DNA from: Mermis nigrescens
Taxonomy: Eukaryota > Nematoda > Enoplea > Mermithida > Mermithidae
Length of the DNA: 64,000 bases
Direction: 5' to 3'
NCBI GenBank assembly: GCA_036768485.1
Contig: JAVLUZ010000656.1
Coordinates: 62,001-126,000 of the forward strand
The translations under genes and the position numbers were made by a program. Below the pieces are notes generated by a model. The model ran no database searches. It saw only the letters and a list, made by a program, of their open reading frames with translations, and had not been told where the DNA came from. Of this stretch, positions 32,270 through 43,900 are shown piece by piece; the stretch's first letter is position 1, and the number at the start of each line of letters is the position of its first letter.

Positions 32270-34112
32270 AAGGCGTTGGCGCTTTTTTCGCTACAAGTTG
32301 GCGAGCTGCATACTCTGCGCATTTAGCATTGTGCAAAAATTCATGTAGCTCAGCTTCAGGCGCGCATTGATAAGCTGCAGTTGAAATTTCAGGTAGCATA
32401 CCGCGCTTTAATTGATGTCGAAGCATTTCGTTGAACTGCTCGGAGTCGGTTTCGATATGAGGTCTAGCGCGCCTTAATTGTTTGTGAAGCGCGAGATAGT
32501 AAGCTTGGACAGACTCATTGGGCTGTTGCTTACGGTCAAGAAAGTGGTCATATAACGTATCGTGATTGAGTGGGCAAAATTCCGCGATCATAGCGTACTT
32601 AGTCTTAGTATAAGAATTACGCACTTCTTGAGGTAACGCTTCATACAAATTTAACGCATAGTCGTCGAAAAATGATGAGACAAATTCAGCTCTATCTTTT
32701 TTGTCGATTTTATATATTTTTGCCAATCTTTCAAATTCACTGAAAAATTTTCGAATATCCGTTTTCTCACCCTGAAAAGATTTCCTAGCAGCGACTGCAA
32801 TATGCATTTGCTGTATGAAAGGGCCGCAATTAATGGCTTCAGCAACAGATGATTTATTGCGCGAAGATGATGAAGAATCTGAATTATGGCGCGAGCGACG
32901 CGAACCGCGACGCGAACTATCACTGCGGCGCGAGCGATGCGAATCTTCCTGCTGCGAAGAGCTAGTGTCCTCATCTGAAAATGTGACGCGACGCTGACTG
33001 GTTGGCGGCGCGACTATATTGTCCCTGATAGGCATGGATTCGTCGTTAGGATTTGCTAAATTACCCTGCGCTGAAAAATTATCGCTCCTCAGATGCGACG
33101 CGTGCTGCATGGGCGCGCTTTCCGCGTTAGGAGGAAAATAATGCAAAGGCGGCGGATTTAAAGAAGGATGTTGCGTATTATTTACAGCATTAGGCACAAA
33201 TTCGGGCGCTAGCTGATTTAAAGGCCGCTGCAAAAATTCTGAAAAAGTAGGCGCGTTTTCAACACTTTGCTGATTAAACGCGTGCTGCAAAGGATGCGCA
33301 GAATTAGGTAAATTATCCGCAAGAAGAGGGTTTTGCACATGCTGCTCACGCATACGCGACGATCTAAAATCAACAGGCGTACGATCACTCATGGGTAAGA
33401 TAGGCACAGATGTCCTTTCGGACGCGAGTATAACCTTAGGCTTAGGATTACTAATTGGAGGCCGAATGACAGGTGATGAATTATCAAACTCGGTTTCGTT
33501 ATTTACCGTCTGTTCGACACGCCGTTTTGGTAATTTGATAGGTACATAATTAATCACGTTTTTGTTGTTATGTACTCGCAAAGACTGATTAGCCTCAGGG
33601 CGAGCAGAAAACGTAGCCGTAAGCCTTAAATTATTAATTTCGTCACACACTTGGCGCATTTCTTGCGCGTGCTGAAAATTCATTTTTTGAATACTCTCAA
33701 GAATAGTCGAAAGAATTCGATCAGAATTTGACGAATTAGGACGAGTTTCATCCTCATTTTGCTTTTCAGATGCATTACTTTCCACATCAAAAGTTCGACC
33801 AGGTAAAACGGCTTCGTTTTCCGTCTGGTTATTGTCATCATTCGCGCGCAAGTTATGATCATTATTAACGATCGTTGCGTCAGAATTTACTTCACCTTGT
33901 GTATCAGCAGAATTACCGGTTCCGGAATGCACACTGCCGGTAGTAGACTCATTATCAGAAGGGATAACAGAGTTATTATTTACCGAAGGGGGTAACGTAT
34001 TATTATCATTCGCCGAAGAACTGGTTTGATCAGTTTGTAATTGGCGCACAGGACGGGATTGTGGCGGCACCTTTTTAGCTGGAGGAGTGCGTAGAATTTT
34101 CTTACCACCCAT
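32175..34112 (-). CDS. gag: Gag: disordered N-terminus, RS-rich segment and capsid (645 codons)
   Basis: The longest intact ORF of the element. It starts MGGKK, and the Gly at position 2 could be myristoylated, though the usual Ser at position 6 is absent. The first 390 or so residues are low-complexity (Asn, Ser, Pro, Gln). An Arg-Ser-rich stretch follows at about 395-435. The region from about 440 (KSFQGEKTDIRKFFSEFERL) to 610 reads as a retrotransposon capsid: helices, with the conserved type of block YDHFLDRKQQPNESVQAYY. Capsid forms the virus-like particle. The RS segment is unusual for Gag and may bind RNA or nuclear factors (inference). Confidence 0.88.
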   Translation of the reverse strand: MGGKKILRTPPAKKVPPQSRPVRQLQTDQTSSSANDNNTLPPSVNNNSVIPSDNESTTGSVHSGTGNSADTQGEVNSDATIVNNDHNLRANDDNNQTENEAVLPGRTFDVESNASEKQNEDETRPNSSNSDRILSTILESIQKMNFQHAQEMRQVCDEINNLRLTATFSARPEANQSLRVHNNKNVINYVPIKLPKRRVEQTVNNETEFDNSSPVIRPPISNPKPKVILASERTSVPILPMSDRTPVDFRSSRMREQHVQNPLLADNLPNSAHPLQHAFNQQSVENAPTFSEFLQRPLNQLAPEFVPNAVNNTQHPSLNPPPLHYFPPNAESAPMQHASHLRSDNFSAQGNLANPNDESMPIRDNIVAPPTSQRRVTFSDEDTSSSQQEDSHRSRRSDSSRRGSRRSRHNSDSSSSSRNKSSVAEAINCGPFIQQMHIAVAARKSFQGEKTDIRKFFSEFERLAKIYKIDKKDRAEFVSSFFDDYALNLYEALPQEVRNSYTKTKYAMIAEFCPLNHDTLYDHFLDRKQQPNESVQAYYLALHKQLRRARPHIETDSEQFNEMLRHQLKRGMLPEISTAAYQCAPEAELHEFLHNAKCAEYAARQLVAKKAPTPYVSTIANPTSGAIPKESVRFSNNVDPDRSQQ

Positions 34113-34579
34113 TATAAAAATGGAACGTTTGAAATATGAACGTTAGGTAAAAGAAAAATTTTTCTCCAAAAATCGGCTATCTTAAAATCTGAAAAAATTT
34201 TTTCGAATTGGACCCCTCTAGGTATGGGTTTTTCCAAAAACGTACCTCTATATGCCAAAATAGCAACGAGTACAAAAAAGAGGCGAAAAAGGATTTATGA
34301 GCGTGGCGAATGGCGAAAATATATCGCTTAGTCGATTAGGTATATAGAAAAAATACCAGCGACTTTACCACAAATACACAATTTCTTTGCCACGAACGCT
34401 TAACTTATTTGCGCACTGCCGCGGCGCGGACGATACGATAAAAATATACGGGCAAAACAATACACATTTTTAGAATGCCGAAATAAATATTTTTGGGTAA
34501 AGAAAATATTATGTATTAATTTAAATGATGACAGACACCGGATCGGTTGTCGCGAGCAACCTTAAGGGGGAAACTCCAA
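34113..34579 (-). promoter_or_regulatory. Leader with putative primer binding site next to the 5' LTR
   Basis: Between LTR and gag there is no ORF. The first bases after the LTR, read on the minus strand, are TTGGAGTTTCCCCC. TGG as the first triplet of a primer binding site pairs with the CCA end of a tRNA. I cannot say which tRNA. Confidence 0.5.
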
Positions 34580-35909
34580 TGTAACTTAGGGGCGTTGTCA
34601 CCTTGGAGTTGTCTTAGCGTGCGCAAACGAGTTGGCTGATTAAGTACTTGAAGTATGTACGGATAACTAAACCGACAGCACGCCGTCGGGGAAGATACCC
34701 AACACACAACAACTACCAAAGCAACGAACCCCAGTAAGTACCTTCGGGGCTTACCTAAGTACCTATGCTACAGCTAGCGCTGGTCAAGAAGCTGCGGTAA
34801 AAACCTGCACTCTTCCAAAATGACCCTAAATACCTACTACCTAAAATCTCCACGGACGTAATTGGTCCGGTACTTATGGAGATTATGGGACGGAGATGCC
34901 GACCGCAGATCCTAACCAGGAGTAATTAGATAACCCCGGTATTCGCCCTAGGTCCTTGGACCCTTTTAGACCAAAAGAATAATTTTTCGCGAAAAGAATT
35001 GAAAAGGTTTCGCACCAGATTACCTATGGCGAAACTACTTATAAATTCCGGTTCCAATAGCACTCTGTACTTAAAACACAACAACAAAGAGCTCTACTCC
35101 GGGCTGTCATCCACTATAAAAATTATGTAATAATTTTTATAGATTTTTGGTTCGAAAGAGGAATTATGAATTTTGCACGAAATGATAAATAAAAGGTTTT
35201 ACCCAACGAAATCCGGCAAGAAATAAAGTCGAGGCCGGCCTTTTCCCAATTCCTAACTGCCTGCGGTATAATGCACCTCTAGACAGTTAATTTTCGTGCT
35301 TTTACCAAATCAAAACAATTTACAGGCTAGGGCGCTGATACAGTCGGAAACGACACGCCAGAAATCGAAAAGGCAACTCTGCCACCAAACTAAACTAATA
35401 ATCGTAGGGGGAATGGCCTACAGTAATATATGAAGAAAAAGATTATATAATGTTTTTATAACAAAAATTGTGTGCTTCTTGCACATAGATTTTTCGGGTC
35501 TCTGCACAGGCTCAACGTGAATAGCGGTCATGTCGCCTATGTTTTAATTGTAAAAATTGATAGGGGACTTGTAGGGGTTCCACAGTAAAAGTCGCATCTT
35601 CGTATCCCTCGCAACACGTAGCGACAAGAGTCCAACCAAATGACACTGCGTGGTCGGAATGCCTCCGCATGTCGTACTATCGTGATCTGAAAATATGGCT
35701 GGATCGCCAAAGTGGAAACAAAAGACCGGATGGTCGGAATAGGCGCACTAAGGTGCGCAATGGCCGTACAAGTACAATAGCCACGAGCTCACCATCCGCA
35801 GATGTCAACTCGCAAATGGCTATGTTAACCGATACAGTACCAAGCTGTTGTCGGACGGCCTGTGCGAACTAATGGAACGAGTTCGCACCGTGTAACTCTC
35901 GCAGTTACA
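34580..35909 (-). repeat. 5' LTR of the gypsy element (about 1,330 bp)
   Basis: Read in the element's orientation it starts TGTAACTGCGAGAGTTACA and ends AAGTTACA, with TG...CA ends and short inverted repeats. From 34580 to 35776 it matches the 3' LTR with roughly ten differences. The stretch 35777-35909 is absent there but resembles the end of the nested solo LTR. U3 promoter and R/U5 limits are not recognisable by eye. Confidence 0.9.
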
Positions 35910-37290
35910 AGTGGATACATAAATTAATGTCCTGTATTGTCGTGAAAACAAATGAAAAATAAATTGTTCCATTCATCTATATTTATCATGCTATTAGGAT
36001 TTTGAGACAGGTTGCATTTTCGTTTGAGAAGAGCGCATGTAGCCCCGATTTTTCTAACTCCCTCTTCTGGTTTAAGCTTTTCAAATGCTTGTATCCATAC
36101 ACATTCAAAACACGTGATTTTTTAAGTTGATGCATGGCTACCGAAACTTATTTTTCTACACTTTACACGCCGAAGGTCCATTATGTAGGTGACCTATAAA
36201 AAATATCGCACTACTACATAGGTATATGAAATAAGGTAAAGTAGGTGCCGTAATACCTACACTTTGATGATTGCTGTAATGATTGTACAGTATGCTCACA
36301 AACGCCATAGAAATTAAGTTTTGCACGTCAAAGCTTCGCATAGTTTGTCGTGTACATATCAGCGTCAGTTTAAAGCGCTATTGTAGTAGTTTACATACAT
36401 ATATACATCGATTAAACGAAAATGTAATATTTATATTAATGACGCACGAGGTTTAGAAGAATACATATTTATATATAACTTTGTTTATAGAAGCAAAATA
36501 AACATATTTCGAGCCTGTTGTAATTTGAGATGCAGTCAAAAGTAATAGTCGATTCCCACAGAAAATTCTTTGCGCGAGATAAAAAACGCCTAGTCATTTC
36601 CGAAGATAAAGTAATTTGGTTTCCGTAAATAAAATTAATTTGCCATTAAAACTTTTATACTGTGACAGTAAAATCATATGCGGTAATAGACTGTAGAAGC
36701 GACTGTGCACTAGGTAATAGTTTTGAAAAAAACAAAAATTTTTTTTTTCAAAACGGTAATAGACTGTAACCGGTCACTGTTTTTCCCTAGCGATTTGGTT
36801 CACAATTACTGGCGTAGCCTGGGGGAAGGGGGAATTCCCCTGGGGAAAATTTTAATATGTTCAAGATTTGAGCAATATGGTTGCATGATGCTGTTCTGCG
36901 ACGTAAAATTAAAAATTCAGCGCTTCGCGCCGATTTCTTCTATCTTTTGGCAGTTTCTATCGTTTTGTTGCAGGAAAAGTAAAAAATAAGCGCTTCGCGC
37001 GCATTATAAGCATTTTTTCGTTAAAAACGTTAGAAAATTTCTTCGAAAAATTAATTTTTCTATTGCTCTAAAAGTGCAGGACAATGTGAAAAGCCCAAAA
37101 AACAGGTTATTTAACGGCCCCCGCCCGTTTTTATGGGTTTTTTAGATGAAACAATTTTTTATAGGCATTCCCCCATGGCGAAAATCCTGGCTACGACTCT
37201 GTTCACAATGTCAACCATACCCAAAATTTTTTTTTGCCACATTTCAAATTCTGGTCCACATTTTTGGAAGTCTAAAAAACGTCCCAAAAT
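35910..37290. other. Intergenic, no gene seen
   Basis: AT-rich. Two copies of the GCGCTTCGCGC hairpin lie at about 36920 and 36990, in a stretch (36820-37200) whose ends GCGTAGCCTGG and CCTGGCTACG look like inverted TE termini. No target duplication found. Confidence 0.45.
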
Positions 37291-38331
37291 CAGGGCTGGC
37301 AAAAACCCAGATTTGAAAATTTTGGATTTTTGGGGGTTTTTGGTGGGTTTTTTCTTGATACACACACAGAGTTGTCTGTATACACTTATAAACCTTGACT
37401 TGGCTTAGTTTGTGACATAGGTATAAAGGACCCAATGTAAAAATAGGACAAGTTCAAAACAAAGCTTTATTCGATGGTCGCTGTGATGATTAGTGATCAC
37501 ATATCCCTATCATCACAATCATCAGGCCGTTGAAACTGCCGACGTAAATACCTATATAATAAGTATAAAAGCTAGATATCAAACATTGGAAAATTACACT
37601 ATACATGAAACTTACAATAATGGATATGTACTTATGTTGTTTATGTACAAAAGGTCAGACTACTGGATGGGGTGCCATGTATAAATTGTTATTAAAAAGG
37701 TACAACTAAACTACATAGTTTTTAGGCTATACAATTAACATTTGAGTGAGGTTTTCATGCAAACAATTACTTAATGTGCATTAATTGTATAATTTATTCA
37801 GATCTATAGTATGCAAATGCTTCCTCAGCAGTTGGTTTAGCATGGAGTTGACCCCCTCTCAACCCATATCACATGCGTGCTAAATTTATTAACAGGTATA
37901 CGTAATCTAATAATATCTAGTATACTAATCTTAAATTCGTAATCTTAATCAACAATCTTGAATCAGATAAGTCAAAAATATGTATTCTTTTATATACACA
38001 TAACCTGACTTTTAATCTCTTAAGAAGACTAGTGGATTATCAGAAGAGAAGATAGGGAGAAGCTGATTCTAAAAAGAGTAAGAACCAATGAATGAATATA
38101 TGAAAAAAATCAATGAATCAAAGGCTATTTTGGTGAAAATTTTAAATTTAGACTAAGTAACCTTTTTCAAAATTAGTAGTATCGTTTGATGAATCAAAAC
38201 CAGTTTTTTATGCAATATATACAAATACACATGCATCTCAGAATACCAAAAACCCCAAAAACCCAAGATTTTTTAGAACCTCAAAAACTCACCAAAAACT
38301 TAAAAACCCACTCATGCCCATGCCAACCCTG
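37291..38331. mobile_element. Non-autonomous hAT element with AAAAACCC subterminal repeats (1,041 bp)
   Basis: Ends CAGGGCTGGC and GCCAACCCTG, exact 8-bp duplication CCCAAAAT. Both ends hold runs of AAAAACCC or its complement. No transposase inside. Its small ORFs are by-products. Confidence 0.88.
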
Positions 38332-38582
38332 CCCAAAATTGAGCGATCACGTTGAAAACCGGTGTTTTTTCATTAAGTCCATCCTAAATGAAATGGCGAG
38401 ACCCAAAATGAGTGTTCGAACATTTTTTATTGTAAATTTTCTATAATTGCAATAAATATAGAGGAATAATTTCGTTGTTTATGATTTTTCAAAACTTTAT
38501 TGAACAGCGATTTTTGGTAGCTAACCATCAGGAGCACGAGTAGAAACCCAAATATTGCCGAGGAAACAAATTCCTATAAAGT

Positions 38583-38655
38583 TTCTTTCAGCAGGGAATG
38601 AACCTGAGACCTCTCGTGGTATAGACAGACGCATTATCCTATACACCAAGGACCC
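38583..38655 (-). tRNA. tRNA-like sequence (pseudogene or SINE head)
   Basis: On the minus strand TGGTGTATAGGATAATGCG resembles the D arm / A box and GGTTCATTCCC the T arm / B box, about 30 bases apart. The acceptor arms do not pair well, so I think it is a decayed tRNA gene or a tRNA-derived SINE. The region 38332-38582 has nothing else. Confidence 0.35.
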
Positions 38656-38739
38656 AATATTTTAAGAAGTTAACGAGTTGTTAATAAACCATTTACGTGC
38701 TAACCTTCTGTCAATTTGTGGCGACAGCAATTGCGGCAG

Positions 38740-38915
38740 TAATTATTCGCAGTCAACTGCAAATAATGTAGCACACAATATATTATTATTTGCAGTCAAA
38801 AAACAGCGGACTAGACTGCAAATAATATCGGATACAGTGTTATATCATTTGCAGTCAAAACCAGCGGCCTAGACTGCAAATAAGGTCGGACACAGTTTAA
38901 TATTATTTGCATCGT
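38740..38915. repeat. Three 58-59-bp tandem units, each an inverted pair of GCAAATAA
   Basis: ACTGCAAATAA starts at 38756, 38815 and 38873. Each is followed about 30 bp later by TATTTGCAGTC or a close variant, so every unit can form a hairpin. AGCGG(A/C)CTAGACTGC links the units. Confidence 0.8.
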
Positions 38916-40892
38916 AATTCTTAACTTGAAAATCTTCATAAAATCAGACTAAGTTTGTTCTAAAATCATCCTTAAAATAGTCGAATTTTATCACCAAAAT
39001 TATTTACCCTATCATTGATATCTGTTCTGTCTTTTTCACTTCTTAATGGAATTCATTCCCTGCGTATAACCTAAAGAAACCTGTAAAAAACAGACGACAT
39101 AAATGTAAAATATGCTTTAGGTTTTATAAAAGTAGAATATGGAGTGTTTTAAACGCGCATTAGGGACTAAACGGATTGTAATTACTAATTTCTGAAACTG
39201 GGCGCGAAGCGCCTTAAATTTCTGCAGCTGTTCTGTTTAAAAAGCCATGGGGAGTAGAGGGAAATCTGTTTTTAAATTCATTTCGAATGGGGCTCGTGCC
39301 CCCTATCCCTCTGGATACTGAGCTATAGGTATTGCGTAATTGGAATCAGATCTGCCGATAAAAATAAAACATGAAAAAATAGAAAAATAAATCAAATAAA
39401 AATAAAAAATTCCATTAAAAATATGTATACTTTTAAAAAACGTGAAAAATGGATGAAATCAAAATCAATTCAATAGTGGAGTTAAAGAATTAGGTGCAAA
39501 ATTGAATTTTCGGAAATAGGTATGGACAGTTTCAACTTTTGATTCACGCTCTTTACCTTATTATCCTAAGGCTAGGCTTAATTAAATGTTTCGAGGTTCA
39601 AAAGATGTTTTGGTTAGACAAGACAAACAGTGGCTTGGGGAATAAAATTGCAAAATATTGGCTCCACCAGAAATAAGTAAAAATGGGCGTAGGAAGTTCG
39701 GATTTTTCACAAAACAATCAGAAAAGATAAAAAGAAAGCTTGGAAAACAAATTCGAATAAAAATTTTTAACTTCACGTAAATATTATGAATCTTACTGCA
39801 AAATCCGTATTTTTGATGGGTTAAACAGATGGATTTAGGTATGATATTTATGAAATCAACAAATTGGAGGTTTCTGACGACATTTAGATCGAAGTAGTGT
39901 GTGTTATATTTGATGTGCTAATGACGAACACCTATTATTATTGCTTTGCTCAGAATTTTTCAAATTTAATATTTGAGAATTCGTGCAAATTTTTGTTCAA
40001 AACCCTATAAACGCGACTTAAGCAGCTATAGGTCGATTTAAGCTGGAGTAGTACCGATCTGAACAGCGTAGAATTATATTTTATCTAAAACTTAGCCTAA
40101 GCCTAAGAAAAAAAGCGAGAAAACTCACTTGATAAATCACAAAATTGTTTCTTTTTAAGCATTGTTGCATGTGAACTTAATGCTTTGTAGCTCTCTCAAT
40201 ATTGCCTGAATTTTCATGAAATTGTTTGCGTCTTTTCTGTACGTTTTGTAAAGAATACAAATTTTCTAAATCCATTTTTACTTATTTCTGACAGAACCCA
40301 TATTCTGCAATTTAGCTACCTGTGTGTAAGCTTAAAAATCTTGCATAAATTAGCATATGCTTTAATCAGCAACATAGGTTTTGCAGAATTATTTTCATAT
40401 TCGTACTCAGTATATTGAATGTGTACAAGAAAGTTAATGTCAACAGGAAGACCGCCTTAGGTTCTTCATCGCTTTTTTACTGCAGAATAGCCGAAAACGG
40501 ACATTTTCAGCCAAATCTACAATAAGTAATAGATGCTTTCTACCAAAAAAAATTTTCGCGCCCTATTTTATGCTTAAGTATCTGAGTATCGAATCTAATA
40601 GTTTTTTTAGTCGTTTTTCTGTTTTGCGAATTTGGTTATTGCATGGCACCATAATCGCCATTTCTTGAGTGATCATTTCGATAAAAATTAAGGTTTCTCA
40701 CTTGGTTCGTTGAGCACGCGAATAGCTGAAAAGACTGCTGAAAAAATGGTTTTTGCTTTGCAAACCATAACAAGATCTGCCTTATGTGTTTCTTGTCATC
40801 GTATTATCTTTAAATAATTTGCCATTCGTTTTAGGTGTTATTTGAATAAATCTACTTTTTGCTGTTGCACTCGACAACTTTTCTAATCAGTT
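38916..40892. other. Upstream region of Rpn10; no other gene seen
   Basis: AT-rich. One GGCGCGAAGCGCC hairpin at about 39200. The Rpn10 promoter and any 5' UTR exon should lie in or before this stretch, but I see no convincing core promoter. TTTTCTAATCAG at 40879-40890 looks like a 3' splice site. Confidence 0.45.
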
Positions 40893-40918
40893 ATGGTCCT
40901 CGAAAGCACAGTCATTTG
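40893..40918 (+). CDS. Rpn10: Rpn10 exon 1 (coding part)
   Basis: ATGGTCCTCGAAAGC encodes the conserved start MVLES. It ends in phase 2 before GTAAGCC. A 3' splice-like site lies 2 bp upstream of the ATG, so this may be the second exon of the transcript, or a trans-splice acceptor if the lineage uses spliced leaders (inference). Confidence 0.88.
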
Positions 40919-43900
40919 GTAAGCCTTACATACACATACAGACCTACACACCTCACCTAATATAGAGAACATGTTTCTGAGATTTGAGCGTCTGATTCTT
41001 ACAATAGTTTTGCCTTCATATATAGCAATATTGTTTTACGGTGCCATGTCAACTTTTCTTTATTTTTGCAATTTGCTTCATGATGGAAGAATATTTACAT
41101 TGACTTATTTTCTCTGAAGCAAATTTTTACTTTTATGTACTTTTTACCTAAAAACCGCCAAAAATTGATAAATTTCTGTACCTTAGGTGTTAAAAGTGAT
41201 ATAATGCAATCAAAATGGTCTAAAAATGCTTTTAAGATGCGAAATTGTTACGCGAAGACGTTTTGTAGGCTATTTTGACTATTTGAACGTTAAATTTACT
41301 GTTTTGGATTTCTAAGATTTTACTCCCCTCCCTGCCGACCCTGACCTTGTGCACCACACAAGGCTATAGAGGAGTGAAGGGGGTATTACCTCTACCTCAG
41401 GTTCCAAGACTCAAGAGTCACTGTCAGACGATTTTGAATTGTCAAACATTTTCTGCATCATTTTTGGAGACGAAAGTAGCATAGATGTTGAAAATTATTT
41501 CGGCGCACTGTACATTTCTGTTCTGCTTACCTACAAAATGCCAAGAATGAAGTTAAAATGATCTGAAAAGTCAAAATTTTCGATGAATATTTTGTTACTT
41601 ACGAAACTGACGAAACGAGTCAGAATTGGATAAAAAGTATTAAAAAATGCAGTTTTCCTCATTGAAACATTTTATATAGGATGTGTAAACCATTTTTCAT
41701 ATATTACTTGCATGAGAGACTAGAGCTATTGGTCTCAAATTTTGGAATTTCACCCCCCTGAACTTTCACTTTCGACCTTTGGAAACTATGTTGTGCACCT
41801 ATGACACGTCCCGGCAAAAAACAGCGTTTTTCCCCGGTTTATGCAAATTCGGATAATGCGTAATGCATACGGCTGACAATATCGTCGCATACAAATCAGT
41901 GTGCAAGTGCACACTCTTAATGCATACCTCGTATAGCGAGCACGCGAATCTCGGATAATGCACACGTGGATTACTGATATTTATTGCACGCTATGTTACA
42001 TTATGCAGAATAAAAGCATGAATTGTTATTACAACACTATTTATTCTACAATAAAAGGCAAGGATAAAACATTCGTCATGTTTATATTCCTTTTGTCATT
42101 GTATTAAAGCGGTACCGATAAGAATAATCTGCTTCTGCGAAGAATATCATATAAGTTATTCGTATCTCTATGTTTGTTTGCAGTATCGATAATGGCGAGT
42201 ATATGCGCAATGGCGATTTTATTCCGACGCGTATGCAGGCGGAACAAGATGCCGCGAATTTATTAGTCCAGTGCAAATTACGCTCAAATCCAGAAAATTG
42301 TGTGGCCTTGTTGACTATGGCGCCGTAATTTTTCTAAATTCCGCCAATAAATAACCTAAGCTTTGTATACTAAAGCAAATTTACTATACGATTTATTAAC
42401 TGGCGTATGACGTGAAAATTTATAAAATTAACATTTAACCTTAAATAATTACCGTTGCATAATTAAGTAGCTGGTAAATACTTTTAGTACCTTACTGCAT
42501 TTTACTAATCATGCAATGGCTCAAAATTTTGGGAGAGGGGTTCCTAGCCATTTTAAGGGGGAGGGAGGAAGACCTCCAACTTTTGGCCAAAAAACACCTA
42601 AAAAGGGCTTAAAATTGCAAGTTTTTCCAAAAATCGGGAAGACGGCCAACTCTGGATGGGGAACTTCCCATCCCCCTCTTACATGTCTGATTTTACCCAT
42701 TAAAAGTTGAGCGGAAATTTTCCAAGAAAATAAGGTAAAATCCAGATCAAAGACGTATAAAACAATTTCTTCAAAAGCACATGAAATCGATCAAAATCTG
42801 CCGATTTTGCGATGTTTACGGTATTTTAAAGTTGATATGCATTTCTAAGGCCGTTTTTGCTAGGAAAAGCTCTCTAGTTGATCCACAGACCGTCCATGCT
42901 GTGTACCTACATATGATTAGGACGCTATTCACTGAATAACCTCGCCTTATGTAAGCCACTCGTACCTTGCCCATCTGTAGACGGAGAATTCATCACCTAA
43001 AGCGGGATTAGGTCGTAAAGTGTCCGGCCGGAGACCAAATTTTGATGGAAGTGACTATCCAGCCTTGCCATAAAGTGTTCGGATAGAGTTGTTCTTTATC
43101 CCTCAAGAGTTGCTTACTAGTGAGTAACTGTTATACATGATCTTGGGGGTTTTCATCCCCCCCTCAATTTTCAATCCCCTCCTTCCACAAAAAATTTTCA
43201 ATCCCCCCAAAATTCGCGATTTTTTAAAAGTTGTCAAAATTTTCCGGAAAGTTCGTAGTAAAAGGTGCTTTTTTGAGCGTTTCAGCTATCTTTTTGCGCA
43301 AAAAGTGTCAAATATTCAGCGCTTCGCGCCATACTCACGTATCCACTATATGTATTTGTCAAATTCCTCGGCTGTTTTAGGTTTTTTCGAAACTTTTTTT
43401 ATGTTTTTGTTAGAGCTGTGCCGGGGCCAGGCCCCGGCCCCGGACCGGGGCCAGGCTGGCCCCGGCACCGGGGCCGGGGCCAATGTTAGAGTTGATTATA
43501 ATTAGGGATGCACCGGGGCCAGGCCCCGGCCCCGGGCCGGGGCCAGGCCGGCCCCGGCCGGGGCCAAAATACGCAAATTTCAGCCTATAATTGAGAATTA
43601 TCTCAACGTTTTTTGTTCGGATTCTGGCGATATTTTGAGGGTAAATCGTGCATAATCGCTTGTGCATATCATTGGCTAGATTGTAAGGACTTATTAGTAA
43701 AAATGCGTGCAAGTCTAAAATCGTTTCATGTAATCTGATGCCGTTTAACCGAAATAATAGTATGCTACAAGGCGTAACACTTATAAGAACACACAATAAC
43801 ATGAAAACGACACTATACATTTAAAATAATAAATTATGCACGCGAAATTTCTATCCTTGTTTGAGCTATTTTTAATTTGTCTGATCTAAAACATGAGCAA

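Larger units (their letters stand above)
20946..35909 (-). mobile_element. Ty3/gypsy LTR retrotransposon with accessory exonuclease-like region (about 15 kb)
   Basis: Minus-strand element. The 5' LTR is at 34580-35909 and the 3' LTR at 20946-22159. In transcription order between them lie a leader, gag with a zinc knuckle, protease, RT, RNase H, integrase, and then an accessory region of about 3.8 kb (27566 to 22710, excluding a nested solo LTR). RNase H before integrase with a GPY-like tail places it in Ty3/gypsy (Metaviridae-like) rather than copia. The LTRs differ at roughly ten positions over about 1.2 kb, so insertion was recent, yet pol and the accessory region change frame many times. 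Either single-base indels have inactivated this copy or the assembly carries indel errors. No matching target duplication flanks the two LTRs. Confidence 0.92.

Noticed and set aside
38740..38915. CRISPR-like array
   Set aside because: Spacers are not unique, units contain internal inverted repeats, and the genome is eukaryotic.
43410..43820. Gly-Pro-Ala-rich ORF
   Set aside because: Translation of GGCCCCGG subterminal repeats of hAT elements; frame changes at element borders.
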